A DNA stretch of 64,000 nt, taken from contig NZ_CP046266.1 in NCBI RefSeq assembly GCF_009720625.1, positions 2,179,501-2,243,500 on the forward strand, read 5' to 3'. The notes beneath the pieces are model-generated. The model saw only the letters and a list, made by a program, of their open reading frames with translations. It searched no databases and was not told the DNA's origin. This document shows, piece by piece, positions 54,600 through 63,995 of the stretch; positions within the stretch are counted from its first letter, which is position 1; each line of letters begins with the position of its first letter. Source of the DNA: Metabacillus sediminilitoris. Its GTDB lineage: Bacteria > Bacillota > Bacilli > Bacillales > Bacillaceae. A program made the translations under genes and the position numbers.

Positions 54600-55244
54600 C
54601 TAGTTAGGCTGCTTGCTGAAATCTCGATGGGCTCCCCTATAGCTTCCAATAAGATTTTGATAACCAGGAAGATGGCTGGAAATTAAAGCGCCAAAACCTT
54701 CAACATCATTGCGCCAATCACGTTGTAATTCGCACGCAATGCTAAACCAGTTCAGAAGCTGCACCCCACCATGGGCCATACGCGTTAATGCCGCATCCGC
54801 TACTTGTTTACTGAATGTTCCAGAAGCATCAGTAGCAACAAATACTTCATAACCAGCGTTCACAGCGGAAAGTGCAGGAAATGCAACACAAACATCTGTT
54901 ACTACGCCTGCAATGATCAGTTGTTTTTTTCCAGTTTCTTCGATTGCTTTGACAAAATCTTCATTATCCCATGCGTTAATTTGTCCAGGACGAGCTATTT
55001 TTGGCGCATGAGGAAAAAGTTCAACCAATTCTTGCATGAGTGGCCCATTAGGCCCATTTTCAAAGCTTGTTGTTAAAATAACTGGTAAATCAAAAAACTT
55101 AGCAGTGTTAGCAAGAGCCATAACATTGTTCTTGAATTCATCAACACCATAGTCACGCACAAGACCTGAGATAAGGCCGGTTTGATGATCAACTAAAAGA
55201 ACGGCAGCATCATCTTTATTAATACGAGAATAGAAATCAGACAT
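54600..55244 (-). CDS. Isochorismatase-family hydrolase (YcaC-like)
   Basis: 214 residues on the minus strand. The cysteine-hydrolase triad regions are visible: Asp in VLLVDHQTGLISG, a Lys near the middle, and Cys in IAGVVTDVCVAFPALSAV. The end (AHGGVQLLNWFSIACELQRD, WRNDVEGFGALISSHLPGYQ) is characteristic of YcaC-type members. It is probably an amidase or hydrolase with an unknown substrate. It is read in the same direction as the FMN reductase upstream but separated by 189 bases. Confidence 0.9.
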   Translation of the reverse strand: MSDFYSRINKDDAAVLLVDHQTGLISGLVRDYGVDEFKNNVMALANTAKFFDLPVILTTSFENGPNGPLMQELVELFPHAPKIARPGQINAWDNEDFVKAIEETGKKQLIIAGVVTDVCVAFPALSAVNAGYEVFVATDASGTFSKQVADAALTRMAHGGVQLLNWFSIACELQRDWRNDVEGFGALISSHLPGYQNLIGSYRGAHRDFSKQPN

Positions 55245-55433
55245 TTTATTGTCCTCCCTTTAATTAAGTATAAGTAATCGAAAGAAGATTAATAGATTCG
55301 AAAATGGAAATTAAACTCCTTCGTTATTCCAATTTAATTGTACGGATTACTGGTATTCATTTTCTATAAACTCATTATGGGGAGCAGTAGTATTTATAAA
55401 AAAAGATGATTGATAAAGCTTGGACTTCTTCAA

Positions 55434-55991
55434 TTAATCTAGAATTGGGGTGTGATCAATCCAATGAATAAATTGGTGTAAATATTGCTGAAGATAACGT
55501 TTTGTTTGTTCGTCTGTAAGGACTTTCTGATCGGAATCAATCTTTTTATGTACTTGGGAAATCAACACTTTTTGAAATGGAAGTACATTAACCTGCATGG
55601 CCTCTAGTACTTGTCTGATTTGCAATTGAGCAAAGGCAGTACCTAATCCCCCAGGAGTTGCACCAATTAAACCAACCGGTTTTCTGCTAAGAACAGCGGA
55701 TTCCCGAGGTCTTGATGCCCAGTCCAATGCATTCTTTAATACGCCTGGAATTCCAGAATTGTACTCTGGACTTACAATAATGATACCGTCAACGTCCTGG
55801 ATAGCAGATTTAAATGATGTCACTGTTTCTGGAACACTTATTTCTAAGTCTTCGTTGAACAAAGGTAGATCATTTATCTCGATCCAACGAAATTGATGGG
55901 AATCATCCAGCTCTGTTAATGATTGAGCAATGATTCGATTATAAGAGTTTTTTCGTAAACTCCCACAAATAAGGCCTATGGTTTTAGTCAT
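55434..55991 (-). CDS. NAD(P)H-dependent FMN reductase
   Basis: 185 residues with the flavodoxin-like NADPH-FMN-reductase fold: the FMN phosphate loop GSLRKNSYNRIIAQSL and the signature SPEYNSGIPGVLKNALDWAS. It reduces FMN or quinones/azo compounds with NAD(P)H in the cytoplasm. AAGGAGG precedes the start on the minus strand. No partner monooxygenase is adjacent, so its role may be general redox defence. Confidence 0.9.
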   Translation of the reverse strand: MTKTIGLICGSLRKNSYNRIIAQSLTELDDSHQFRWIEINDLPLFNEDLEISVPETVTSFKSAIQDVDGIIIVSPEYNSGIPGVLKNALDWASRPRESAVLSRKPVGLIGATPGGLGTAFAQLQIRQVLEAMQVNVLPFQKVLISQVHKKIDSDQKVLTDEQTKRYLQQYLHQFIHWIDHTPILD

Positions 55992-56261
55992 ATATTTCCT
56001 CCTTGTTTAAATTCACTTTCATGATACCATAATATACCAAAAAAGAAGAAGTGGCTTTATTCCTAATTGTCAGACTATTTAATTTAATGAAGTGTTTAAT
56101 ACAAAAATCTAGGATATAAGGATTTCTCTTTAGTTTTCATATAATTGGCTCGTGTGTTTGCAAGCTATGGCAAATGGTCTATGTCATTTTTATTTTCTGT
56201 TCCAATTACTATATATTTCTAGCATAATAGTAACTATAAAAAAATTGGAGGGAGTGCAGAA

Positions 56262-57404
56262 ATGGAAGAAAAGAAAGTGACGTGGTTAGAACTCTTTTAT
56301 GATTTGTTATTTGTGGCGGCGGTTGCGGCAGCGACTCATGTTTTACTTCATGTTGAAGATGGTCATATCCATGCAGAGTATTTAGTAAAGTTTGTATTAA
56401 TTTTTATTCCTATCTGGTGGGCTTGGGTAGGGCAAACCATCTTTATTAACCGGTTTGGAAAAGATTTATTTCATCAACGTATCTTTTTAATTCTGCAAAT
56501 GTTTTTTGTATTAATTATGACATCAAGTTTATCAGTTGATTTTGATTCTTATTATCTTTCTTTTTTAATTGGGTATATTGGCTTAAGAGCAGTGACAGCG
56601 ATCCAATATCTTATTGTCCAGCGTATAGAAACGGGAGTTCGAAAACAAGCAGCCCTCTTTTTGGGAAGGTATTTTTGGATTGGAATTGTCATTTCATTAT
56701 TGTCCGTCTTTTTTGATTCTTGGATTCGATATGCTGTGTTGTATACGGGAATCCTTATTGATATCATTGTCCCGGTAGTTGGACGAAAATGCTTAGAAAA
56801 GGTTCCCACAAATACGGCTCACTTATTAGAGCGATTTGGTTTATTTACCATTATTCTCTTTGGGGAAGCTCTTATTAGTACACTTGCGGTCATTCAGCCT
56901 ACACAAGGAAATTGGGATTCAATAGGCTTTGCGATCATTTCATTTATCCTGATTATTTCGATGTGGTGGCAATATTTCGATAACATGGAGAAGAAACTAG
57001 ACAAGTCTTTACAATCATCCGGGCAAATTATTATTTATGGTCATCTGTTTATTTTAATGTCTTTGAGCATGATTGCAGCATCTATCAGACTATTGTTTTT
57101 ACAGGAGGTCCATTACTTATTTATCTTACTTTTTGTTTTCGGATCTGTATTGCTCTATTTCCTGTCAACTACCTTTGTTTTCCATCAATATAGACATGTG
57201 CACCACCGATTGAAAATTTATCATTTAGGGTTATTTTTAGGAATTTTAGCCGTCTTTTTTATTATTAATTTGATTATTGTAGTACCAAATATTTTGATAA
57301 TAGCTGAATTAACCTTGTTTTTTATTATCTTTACTAAACTAACAATTTCTAATAAAAAGCAACCGTTGACAAATGAGATTCATTCGAGAATAAAAAATGT
57401 TTAA
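56262..57404 (+). CDS. Low temperature requirement protein A (LtrA) family
   Basis: 380 residues with about 10 to 12 membrane segments. The family opening VTWLELFYDLLFVAAVAAAT is present, followed by WWAWVGQTIFINRF and later ERFGLFTIILFGEALISTLA. LtrA was named from a cold-sensitive Listeria mutant; the molecular function is unknown. GGAGGGAG precedes the start. It is a single-gene unit divergent from the FMN reductase gene. Confidence 0.9.
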   Translation: MEEKKVTWLELFYDLLFVAAVAAATHVLLHVEDGHIHAEYLVKFVLIFIPIWWAWVGQTIFINRFGKDLFHQRIFLILQMFFVLIMTSSLSVDFDSYYLSFLIGYIGLRAVTAIQYLIVQRIETGVRKQAALFLGRYFWIGIVISLLSVFFDSWIRYAVLYTGILIDIIVPVVGRKCLEKVPTNTAHLLERFGLFTIILFGEALISTLAVIQPTQGNWDSIGFAIISFILIISMWWQYFDNMEKKLDKSLQSSGQIIIYGHLFILMSLSMIAASIRLLFLQEVHYLFILLFVFGSVLLYFLSTTFVFHQYRHVHHRLKIYHLGLFLGILAVFFIINLIIVVPNILIIAELTLFFIIFTKLTISNKKQPLTNEIHSRIKNV

Positions 57405-57498
57405 TAGGGGTTCATTTTCATTTTATTACTTTACCGCTATAAACTACTAAAATATATTATAATTATCACTTCTTGTTCATTTTTCTTATTGTGGCTAT

Positions 57499-57563
57499 TG
57501 TCAAAAAGCATACTTTATGACACGTTGAAAAACAGGTAATATTCTGTGTGTCAAAAAGTATGT
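57499..57563. repeat. Short direct repeat downstream of the LtrA gene
   Basis: TGTCAAAAAGCATAC (57499-57513) recurs as TGTCAAAAAGTATGT (57549-57563) 50 bases later. The meaning is unknown. Confidence 0.6.
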
Positions 57564-57736
57564 TTTTTTATTTTGAAACATTTCATTTTGTTGATATATT
57601 TTTTGACATAGTTTAAAAGAAGTTAAAAAAAAAGATTAATATTAAAGCATTCTTTTAGTTAGGAAACTATTCAATTGATCTATTTTAATAACTAATATTT
57701 GAGCATTGAATTAACATTCTACTAAAAAACTGAGAC

Positions 57737-57768
57737 TAGCTGTTTGCCTTTTGGCAGGCGGCTTTTTC
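57737..57768 (+). terminator. Rho-independent terminator ahead of the second acyl-CoA operon
   Basis: AGC.G.TTGCC pairs with GGCA..C.GCT (interrupted) and runs into TTTTT. Confidence 0.7.
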
Positions 57769-57834
57769 TATTTGAAGCAATACTTATTGTAACTAATAAA
57801 AAAACACCAAAAACAGAATTGTCAAAATTCTATA

Positions 57835-57863
57835 TTGAATTAATTTTCTTCATATGATAATAT
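57835..57863 (+). promoter_or_regulatory. Sigma-A promoter of the second acyl-CoA operon
   Basis: TTGAAT (57835-57840), a 17-base spacer and TAATAT (57858-57863), 90 bases ahead of the CoA-transferase start. Confidence 0.75.
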
Positions 57864-57865
57864 TA

Positions 57866-57894
57866 CGATAATCGGAATAACAAACCGATTATCG
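57866..57894. promoter_or_regulatory. Perfect inverted repeat over the transcription start, repressor operator candidate
   Basis: CGATAATCGG-N9-CCGATTATCG starts two bases after the -10 element, so it covers the predicted start point. This position suits a repressor, for example of the TetR type common for acyl-CoA operons. No such regulator gene is in the window; it could be the gene starting at 63996. Confidence 0.75.
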
Positions 57895-57953
57895 GATTAA
57901 AAGTTGCTAAAACGGAAAATATAATCATTTTAATAGTAGTAGGGGGTAAAAGG

Positions 57954-59168
57954 ATGAAAAAAGCATTAGAAGGTACAATCGTTTTAGATTTAGGTCAAAT
58001 TTACAATGGTCCTTACTGTTCACTCATGTTGGCGTTTCAAGGGGCTAAAGTGATTAAAATTGAACCGATAAATGGAGAAAATCTTCGAGTAAGAAGAAAA
58101 GGTGATTGTCACGAGCTGCTCATGCTGAATTCAAATAAACTTGGTGTATCTCTTGATCTTAAATCAGAAGAAGGTAAAGAAATTTTTTTAGAATTAGTTA
58201 AAAGAGCAGACGTGGTTGTAGAGAACTTTTCTCTTGGGGCCATGGAGCGTCTAGGGCTTGGATACGATGTTTTAAGTACAATAAATCCTCGTATCATTTA
58301 TGCATCTGGAAAAGGTTACGGATTAGAGGGGCCTTATGCTAACAGACCAGCAATGGATTTGACGATTCAAGCAATGGGTGGTGTTATGGCGACAACAGGT
58401 TTTGCTGACAAGCCGCCTGTCAAAGCAGGTCCAGCTTTATGTGATTTTCTTGGAGGAATTCATTTGTTCGGAGGTATTGCAACAGCACTTTATCAAAGAG
58501 AAAAAACAGGTAAAGGGCAGCTAGTAGAAGTATCTATGCACGATACGATTTATCCTACTCTTGCTTCAGCACTTGGAGCTTATTACAGTCAGGGTGGAAA
58601 AGTATCTCAAAGAACTGGAAATCAGCATAGCGGAATGGCAACTGCTCCTTATAATGTATACCCAACAGAAGACGGTTACATCGCCATTCTTTGTGTAGCA
58701 GATAGGCAATGGAAATCACTTTTAAAAGTCATGGAGAAAGAAGAGTTGCTTAACGATGAGCGCTTCCAAACAAACATCGATCGCTCTGCAAATACTTACA
58801 TTGTTGATGAAATTGTTACAAACTGGACTTCTAATAGAAAAAAATTAGATATTGCGGATATGCTGATTAAAGCCAATGTTCCTCATGCTCCTGTTCAATC
58901 AATAGCAGAAGTCGCCGAAGACCCTCATTTAACATACCGAGGTATGATTCGAGAAATTGAACATCCAAAAGAAGGAAAAATAAAAGTTCCAGGTTCACCA
59001 ATTCGATTATCGGATTCTCCTCTTACTGAAGTTTTTGCTGCACCTATGATAGGGGAGCATACGGATGAAGTTCTTCAGGACTTATTAGGTCTTACAGAAG
59101 GGAAACTGGAAGAACTTCGTGACAAAAATATCATTCGTTCAAAAGAAAAAATGACCCAAGAGAAATAA
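57954..59168 (+). CDS. CaiB/BaiF family (class III) CoA-transferase
   Basis: 404 residues. Class III features: LDLGQIYNGPYCSLMLAFQGAKV near the N-terminus (IYNGPYCSLMLAFQGA), GLGYDVLSTINPRIIYASG, the catalytic Asp in RPAMDLTIQAMGG, PVKAGPALCDFLGGIHL and HAPVQSIAEVAEDPH. It moves CoA between a donor thioester and a free acid. As first gene of the operon it probably activates the substrate of the crotonases that follow, in contrast to the ATP-using ligase of the first island. GTAGGGGGT precedes the start. Confidence 0.92.
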   Translation: MKKALEGTIVLDLGQIYNGPYCSLMLAFQGAKVIKIEPINGENLRVRRKGDCHELLMLNSNKLGVSLDLKSEEGKEIFLELVKRADVVVENFSLGAMERLGLGYDVLSTINPRIIYASGKGYGLEGPYANRPAMDLTIQAMGGVMATTGFADKPPVKAGPALCDFLGGIHLFGGIATALYQREKTGKGQLVEVSMHDTIYPTLASALGAYYSQGGKVSQRTGNQHSGMATAPYNVYPTEDGYIAILCVADRQWKSLLKVMEKEELLNDERFQTNIDRSANTYIVDEIVTNWTSNRKKLDIADMLIKANVPHAPVQSIAEVAEDPHLTYRGMIREIEHPKEGKIKVPGSPIRLSDSPLTEVFAAPMIGEHTDEVLQDLLGLTEGKLEELRDKNIIRSKEKMTQEK

Positions 59169-59198
59169 TTATCCATAGAAAAGGGAGAGAAGCTACTT

Positions 59199-59981
59199 AT
59201 GGGTTCGACAATTCTAACTAGTCTTATAAACCACGTACAGATTATTACACTAAATCGTCCTGAAAAGAAAAATGCATTTAACGGAGAAATGATTGAAGAA
59301 TGGGTAAAGGCTCTTGAAGATGCACAGCAAAATGAAGAAGTGCATGTCATTGTCATCACAGGAGCGGGAAGTGCTTTCTGTTCAGGCGGAGATGTTGGAG
59401 GAATGAAGCAAGATCAAAAGCCCTTAGATAATAAAAATAAGCTTTGGGAAAATATTCATCGCGTACCACTTACCTTAAAATCAATCGATAAGCCAGTGAT
59501 TGCTGCGATAAATGGTCCAGCTGTGGGAGCTGGTCTAGACATGGCTTTAATGTGCGATATTCGTACCATGGTGAGCGATTCAAAGGTTAGTGAAGGCTAT
59601 GTGAAAGTAGGACTTGTACCTGGAGATGGTGGCGCTTTCTTTTTGCCGAAGATCGTAGGAGAAGCAAAGGCCTTTGAATTATTATGGACCGGAAATTTTA
59701 TCAGTTCAGAGGAAGCGCTAACATTAAGACTGGTCAACCATGTGTATTCACAAGAAAAGTTTTTTGAAAAAACAATGCAATTAGCAGAGCAGATAGCAGC
59801 AGGTCCACAAGTGGCAATTCGAATGACCAAAAGAGCTGTTCGATATTCTAGAACAATGGATTTAGAGCCAGCTCTTGATCTGATTTCCTCTCACTACGCC
59901 ATTATTAAAGAGACAGATGATCACAAAGAAGGGGTCGCAGCATTTAAAGAAAAAAGAAAAGCAAAATTTACAGGAAAATAA
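59199..59981 (+). CDS. Enoyl-CoA hydratase/isomerase family protein 1 of 3
   Basis: 260 residues, 30 bases after the CoA-transferase. Crotonase core: ITGAGSAFCSGGDVGGM, NGPAVGAGLDMALMCDIRTM and KVSEGYVKVGLVPGDGGAFF. The second acidic region carries an Asp (PGDGG) and the first glutamate position of classical hydratases is replaced (LDMALM), so isomerase or another crotonase reaction is possible. It acts on acyl-CoA in the cytoplasm; the substrate is unknown. Confidence 0.88.
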   Translation: MGSTILTSLINHVQIITLNRPEKKNAFNGEMIEEWVKALEDAQQNEEVHVIVITGAGSAFCSGGDVGGMKQDQKPLDNKNKLWENIHRVPLTLKSIDKPVIAAINGPAVGAGLDMALMCDIRTMVSDSKVSEGYVKVGLVPGDGGAFFLPKIVGEAKAFELLWTGNFISSEEALTLRLVNHVYSQEKFFEKTMQLAEQIAAGPQVAIRMTKRAVRYSRTMDLEPALDLISSHYAIIKETDDHKEGVAAFKEKRKAKFTGK

Positions 59982-60035
59982 CCGATCAGTAGGTCTTAAA
60001 TAACTTATAAAACATAAAGGGAATGGGGAGAGCAA

Positions 60036-60800
60036 ATGAGTTTCATACAGTATGAGAAAAAAGGTGAAATAGCCTATTTATATTTAAATCGACCAGAAAA
60101 ACGAAATGCTATTAACTCTGAAATGTCTGACTTATTTCTGGAATATTTAGAAGAATATAAAGCGGATTCAGAAGCAAGAGTTTTAATTATTACAGGTAAA
60201 GGCGACAAAGCATTTTGCAGTGGGAGAGATTTAAAAGAATCAAAAGAGAACCCAGAAGCTTTCAAAAAGAAACCACTGCGCGGCAGATTGTTTAATGCGA
60301 TTATTGAAACTTACAAACCTGTCATTTCAGCAATTAATGGGGCGGCTGTAGGAGCAGGATGCGAAATAGCTCTTGCTAGTGATATTCGTCTTGCGTGTGC
60401 AGGAAGCAAAATAGGTATGCCAGAAGCAAAGAGAGGAATGGGTGCTACATTCGGAGCAACGATTTTACCTAAATTAATTTCCCCAAGCTTTGCAGCTAAA
60501 ATGCTTTACACTGGTAAATTAGTGACGAGTGAGGAAGCCTTGCAAGTAGGTCTTGTCGACGAAGTATTAGAAGACCAAGATCAATTAATGGCTAGGGCGA
60601 TTGAAATTGCAAGTGACATTTGCGAATGTGCACCGCTTTCAGTTAAGAGAATTAAAGAAACGATTTGGAAAACGATGGATGTTCCATTGTTTCAAGCTCT
60701 ACAGTTGGATATCGGTCCGAATGTGTATGAGAGTGAGGATCGGATTGAAGGAGCTCAAGCGTTTCTTGAGAAAAGAAAACCAGTCTGGAAAGGCAGATAA
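60036..60800 (+). CDS. Enoyl-CoA hydratase/isomerase family protein 2 of 3
   Basis: 254 residues behind ATGGGGAGAG. Core motifs are ITGKGDKAFCSGRDLKES, NGAAVGAGCEIALASDIRLA and IGMPEAKRGMGATFGATILP. The GCEIALASD glutamate is present, but the usual GAGGTQ is MGATFG. It differs clearly from its two neighbours, so the three crotonases are not tandem copies and probably catalyse different steps. Confidence 0.9.
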   Translation: MSFIQYEKKGEIAYLYLNRPEKRNAINSEMSDLFLEYLEEYKADSEARVLIITGKGDKAFCSGRDLKESKENPEAFKKKPLRGRLFNAIIETYKPVISAINGAAVGAGCEIALASDIRLACAGSKIGMPEAKRGMGATFGATILPKLISPSFAAKMLYTGKLVTSEEALQVGLVDEVLEDQDQLMARAIEIASDICECAPLSVKRIKETIWKTMDVPLFQALQLDIGPNVYESEDRIEGAQAFLEKRKPVWKGR

Positions 60801-60887
60801 AAAAGAAACGATTTGTCCATCTCCATTAATATTCAGAAAAGTCTGCTTAAAAAGCAGAACATCAATCATTCATAGAGGGTGAGTAGA

Positions 60888-61673
60888 GTGTTTCAACATA
60901 TTAAGACGGAAATAAGTCAGTACGTCGGAACGATAATAATTGACCGTCAAGAGGCGAGAAACGCTCTCAATAAGGCAACGATTGAGGATCTTCAAATAGT
61001 ACTAAATGAATTTGAAGCTCATCCTGAATTGAGGGTTATTGTTATTACAGGCGCAGGTGAACGTGCGTTTGTTGCAGGCGCGGATATTAAAGAATTACAT
61101 GACAGAACGATGTTAGAGGCGCTGATGCCAGGAATGCAAGGTATATACACAAGGATTGAACAATCAAGCAAAGTGACTATTGCGGTCATGAATGGCAACG
61201 CTTTAGGTGGAGGATGTGAACTTGCACTCGCCTGTGATTTAAGAATTGCAGCAAATCATGCCAAAATCGGTTTGCCGGAATTAAATCTAGGGATCATTCC
61301 CGGCGCCGGGGGGACACAAAGGTTAACCAGAATGATTGGAAGAGGAAGAACGTTAGAAATGATTTTGACTGGAAAGCTGGTTGACGGTGTTGAAGCGGAG
61401 CGTATTGGACTTGTTACACTATCGGTAGATGGCAGTAAATTGAAAGAAGCGACAGATCATTTGGTTAATTCTATTTTATCTAAAGGTACATTGGCCGTTA
61501 AATTAGCAAAAATGGTTGTAAATAAAGGGCAAGATGTCGATTTAGATACAGCGTTGTTGTTGGAAAAACTAGCACAAACAGTTGCGTTTGCTTCTGAAGA
61601 AAAGCAAGAGGGAACAACAGCGTTTTTAGAAAAACGAAAACCCAATTATTATAAAGCACGAACAGGAATTTAG
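60888..61673 (+). CDS. Enoyl-CoA hydratase (classical crotonase) 3 of 3
   Basis: 261 residues from GTG 60888, with AGAGGG 8 bases upstream; the GTG at 60879 overlaps that site and is less likely. Both catalytic glutamate regions are present (GNALGGGCELALACDLRIA, IGLPELNLGIIPGAGGTQRL). It is close to the crotonase at 13550 (LMPGMQGIYTRIEQSSKVTI versus LLPGLSGLCQRIEQSTKVTI; shared ending EGTTAFLEKR), the third shared paralogue of the two clusters. Confidence 0.92.
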   Translation: MFQHIKTEISQYVGTIIIDRQEARNALNKATIEDLQIVLNEFEAHPELRVIVITGAGERAFVAGADIKELHDRTMLEALMPGMQGIYTRIEQSSKVTIAVMNGNALGGGCELALACDLRIAANHAKIGLPELNLGIIPGAGGTQRLTRMIGRGRTLEMILTGKLVDGVEAERIGLVTLSVDGSKLKEATDHLVNSILSKGTLAVKLAKMVVNKGQDVDLDTALLLEKLAQTVAFASEEKQEGTTAFLEKRKPNYYKARTGI

Positions 61674-61710
61674 CAGATAAAATCATTTAGAAATAAGGAG
61701 AGGATGACAA

Positions 61711-62904
61711 ATGAATGAAGCTGTCATTATTGATTCCGTTAGAACCCCGATTGGAAGGCTGGGAGGAGCGTTAAGTACGGTACTTGTCGATTTTTTGGCT
61801 GCAAAAGTCATTAAAGAAAATATAAAACGTTCTGGTGTTACGTCAGATTTAGTGGATGAAGTTATTATGGGACAAGCGAAGCAAAGTGCCGATTCTTCCA
61901 ATCTTGCTCGCCTTGCTTTATTACGTGCGGAACTTCCAGTTCAAGTTCCAGGCTATACTATTCACCGGCAATGTGGTTCAGGTCTGCAAGCAATTAACAG
62001 TGCAGATATGCAAATTAAGTTAGGTTTGAGTGATGTTATTATTGCAGGGGGAGCAGAAAGTATGAGTACGGCTCCTTATTATATTCGTGAGGCTCGTTTT
62101 GGCTATCGTTCCGGAAACGGTTTGCTCCTTGATCCTAACACAGAGAGTCAGCCCTACTCCCAGCCCATTGAAAAGTATGGGAATTTAACAATGGGAATGA
62201 CAGCTGAAAACTTAGCAAAAAAATATAAAATTGATCGATTAGAGCAGGATGAATTTGCTTTGAGAAGTCAAGAGTTAGCAGCAAAAGCTATCCAAAGCGG
62301 ATTTTTTAAAGATCAAATCGTTCCATATGAAGTCAAGCAACGAAAAGAGACTATTCTTTTTGAGCAGGATGAGCATCCACGGAATACAACACTGGAAAAA
62401 CTGTCAGTATTAAAACCTGTTTTTCAATCAGATGGAACCGTAACAGCTGGTAATGCAAGCGGTAGAAATGATGCGGCTTCCGCCATTCTTATGATGAATG
62501 AGTCGATTGCAAAGGAAAGAGGCTTCAAGCCTAAAGCGAAAATAATCGCTCAAGCAAGTGTGGGAGTTGATCCTGACATCATGGGAATCGGTCCGGTGTA
62601 TTCAACACAGAAAGTATTGAAAATGAGTGGACTTTCATTAAAAGATATTGGATTGATTGAACTGAATGAGGCTTTTTCCGCTCAAGCATTGGCCGTTATT
62701 AAAGAACTCGATTTAAACTTAGATACAGTAAATGTAAACGGAGGTGCCATTGCACTCGGTCATCCTATCGGCGCAACAGGTGCCATTTTAACAACAAAAC
62801 TTTTACATGAAATGGAACGCCGTGGAGAAAAGTACGGTCTAGTCACTCTATGTATCGGTGGAGGGCAAGGTATTTCGACTATTTTCGAAAATTTGCAGGT
62901 ATAA
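61711..62904 (+). CDS. Acetyl-CoA acetyltransferase / 3-ketoacyl-CoA thiolase
   Basis: 397 residues behind AAGGAGAGG, exactly the length of its paralogue at 18793. Cys88 in HRQCGSGLQAINS, NGGAIALGHPIGATGA and TLCIGGGQGI are the active-site regions. Shared stretches such as KQSADSSNLARL and AESMSTAPYYIR show recent common origin. It releases acetyl-CoA at the end of the pathway. Here thiolase precedes the dehydrogenase, the reverse of the first island. Confidence 0.94.
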   Translation: MNEAVIIDSVRTPIGRLGGALSTVLVDFLAAKVIKENIKRSGVTSDLVDEVIMGQAKQSADSSNLARLALLRAELPVQVPGYTIHRQCGSGLQAINSADMQIKLGLSDVIIAGGAESMSTAPYYIREARFGYRSGNGLLLDPNTESQPYSQPIEKYGNLTMGMTAENLAKKYKIDRLEQDEFALRSQELAAKAIQSGFFKDQIVPYEVKQRKETILFEQDEHPRNTTLEKLSVLKPVFQSDGTVTAGNASGRNDAASAILMMNESIAKERGFKPKAKIIAQASVGVDPDIMGIGPVYSTQKVLKMSGLSLKDIGLIELNEAFSAQALAVIKELDLNLDTVNVNGGAIALGHPIGATGAILTTKLLHEMERRGEKYGLVTLCIGGGQGISTIFENLQV

Positions 62905-62919
62905 TAGGGGGAAAGAGTC

Positions 62920-63768
62920 ATGACTAAGATAGCTATAATCGGTTCCGGTACAATGGGAAGAGGGATTGCATACGTTGCGGCGCTCAATGGTTTTTCTGTT
63001 GCATTGAATGATATTCATTCTGAATCATTGAAGCAAGCTGAAAACTATATTAAAGAAGAATTGATCAAAAGTGAAGAAAGAGGATATATTAGCAAAGACG
63101 ATATTGAAAGAAGTATGAATAACTTAACATTTTCTTTGGACATGAATGCTTGTGTTGAAGATTCAGAACTTGTTATTGAGGCTGTGCTTGAAATCATGGA
63201 TATGAAAATAAACGTATTCAAAGAACTTGATAGATTATGCCCTGATTATACGATTTTGGCAACCAATACGTCCACTATGAGCCCAACAGAAATAGGAGCT
63301 CAAACATCTCGTCCTGATAAAGTCATTGCAATGCATTTCTTTAACCCTGTTCATAAAATGAAGCTAATAGAAATAGTCAAAGGCCTTGATACTTCAAAAG
63401 AAACAATGGAGTTTGTTAAAAATATCGGCAAGAAGATGGGAAAAGAAACCGTAGAAGTTAATGAATTTCCTGGTTTTATTACAAGCAGAATGAATTGCCT
63501 TATTGGTAATGAGGCAATGAACATGTTGATGGAAGGGGTTGCATCAGCAGAAGATATTGATAAGTCTATTAAGCTAGGATTAAATCATCCGATGGGGCCT
63601 CTTGCACTTGCAGATTTAGTAGGTTTGGATACGAGATTACGCAATATGGAATACTTACATCAAACATTAGGGGAAAAGTATCGCCCTTGTCCGCTGCTAA
63701 CTAAGTATGTAAAAGCAGGAAAATTAGGAGTGAAATCAGGTTCAGGTTTTTTTAACTATTCATTATAA
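62920..63768 (+). CDS. 3-hydroxyacyl-CoA dehydrogenase (3-hydroxybutyryl-CoA dehydrogenase type)
   Basis: 282 residues, 15 bases after the thiolase. The Rossmann motif GSGTMGRGIAYVAALNG, the catalytic-His segment MHFFNPVHKMKLIEI and NEFPGFITSRMN are present. It is a close paralogue of the protein at 17933. It oxidises 3-hydroxyacyl-CoA with NAD. A terminator follows at 63879, so it is the last gene of the operon. Confidence 0.94.
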   Translation: MTKIAIIGSGTMGRGIAYVAALNGFSVALNDIHSESLKQAENYIKEELIKSEERGYISKDDIERSMNNLTFSLDMNACVEDSELVIEAVLEIMDMKINVFKELDRLCPDYTILATNTSTMSPTEIGAQTSRPDKVIAMHFFNPVHKMKLIEIVKGLDTSKETMEFVKNIGKKMGKETVEVNEFPGFITSRMNCLIGNEAMNMLMEGVASAEDIDKSIKLGLNHPMGPLALADLVGLDTRLRNMEYLHQTLGEKYRPCPLLTKYVKAGKLGVKSGSGFFNYSL

Positions 63769-63878
63769 AAAAGATTAATATTCAATTTATATATTTGAGA
63801 TATAGAAGTCTTTTGGGGTACTTTTTACAAGATAAATCTGTTGCGAGATTAGTCATTTGTTCGGGACGGATATGAGAA

Positions 63879-63925
63879 AAGATGTGAAATAGAGATAGGT
63901 GAATGTTTTCACATCTTATTTTTTG
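63879..63925 (+). terminator. Terminator of the second acyl-CoA operon
   Basis: AAGATGTGAAA (63879-63889) pairs with TTTTCACATCTT (63906-63917), followed by ATTTTTT. Confidence 0.85.
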
Positions 63926-63931
63926 ATCGTT

Positions 63932-63947
63932 TTGATAGCGCTATCAA
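63932..63947. promoter_or_regulatory. 16-base perfect palindrome ahead of the last gene
   Basis: TTGATAGC-GCTATCAA, 48 bases before the start codon at 63996. It is a candidate operator of the gene that begins at the window edge. Confidence 0.5.
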
Positions 63948-63995
63948 TGAATTGCGTAATAAAAGTGTAAAAGATTTGCACTAGGGGGGAAAAGG

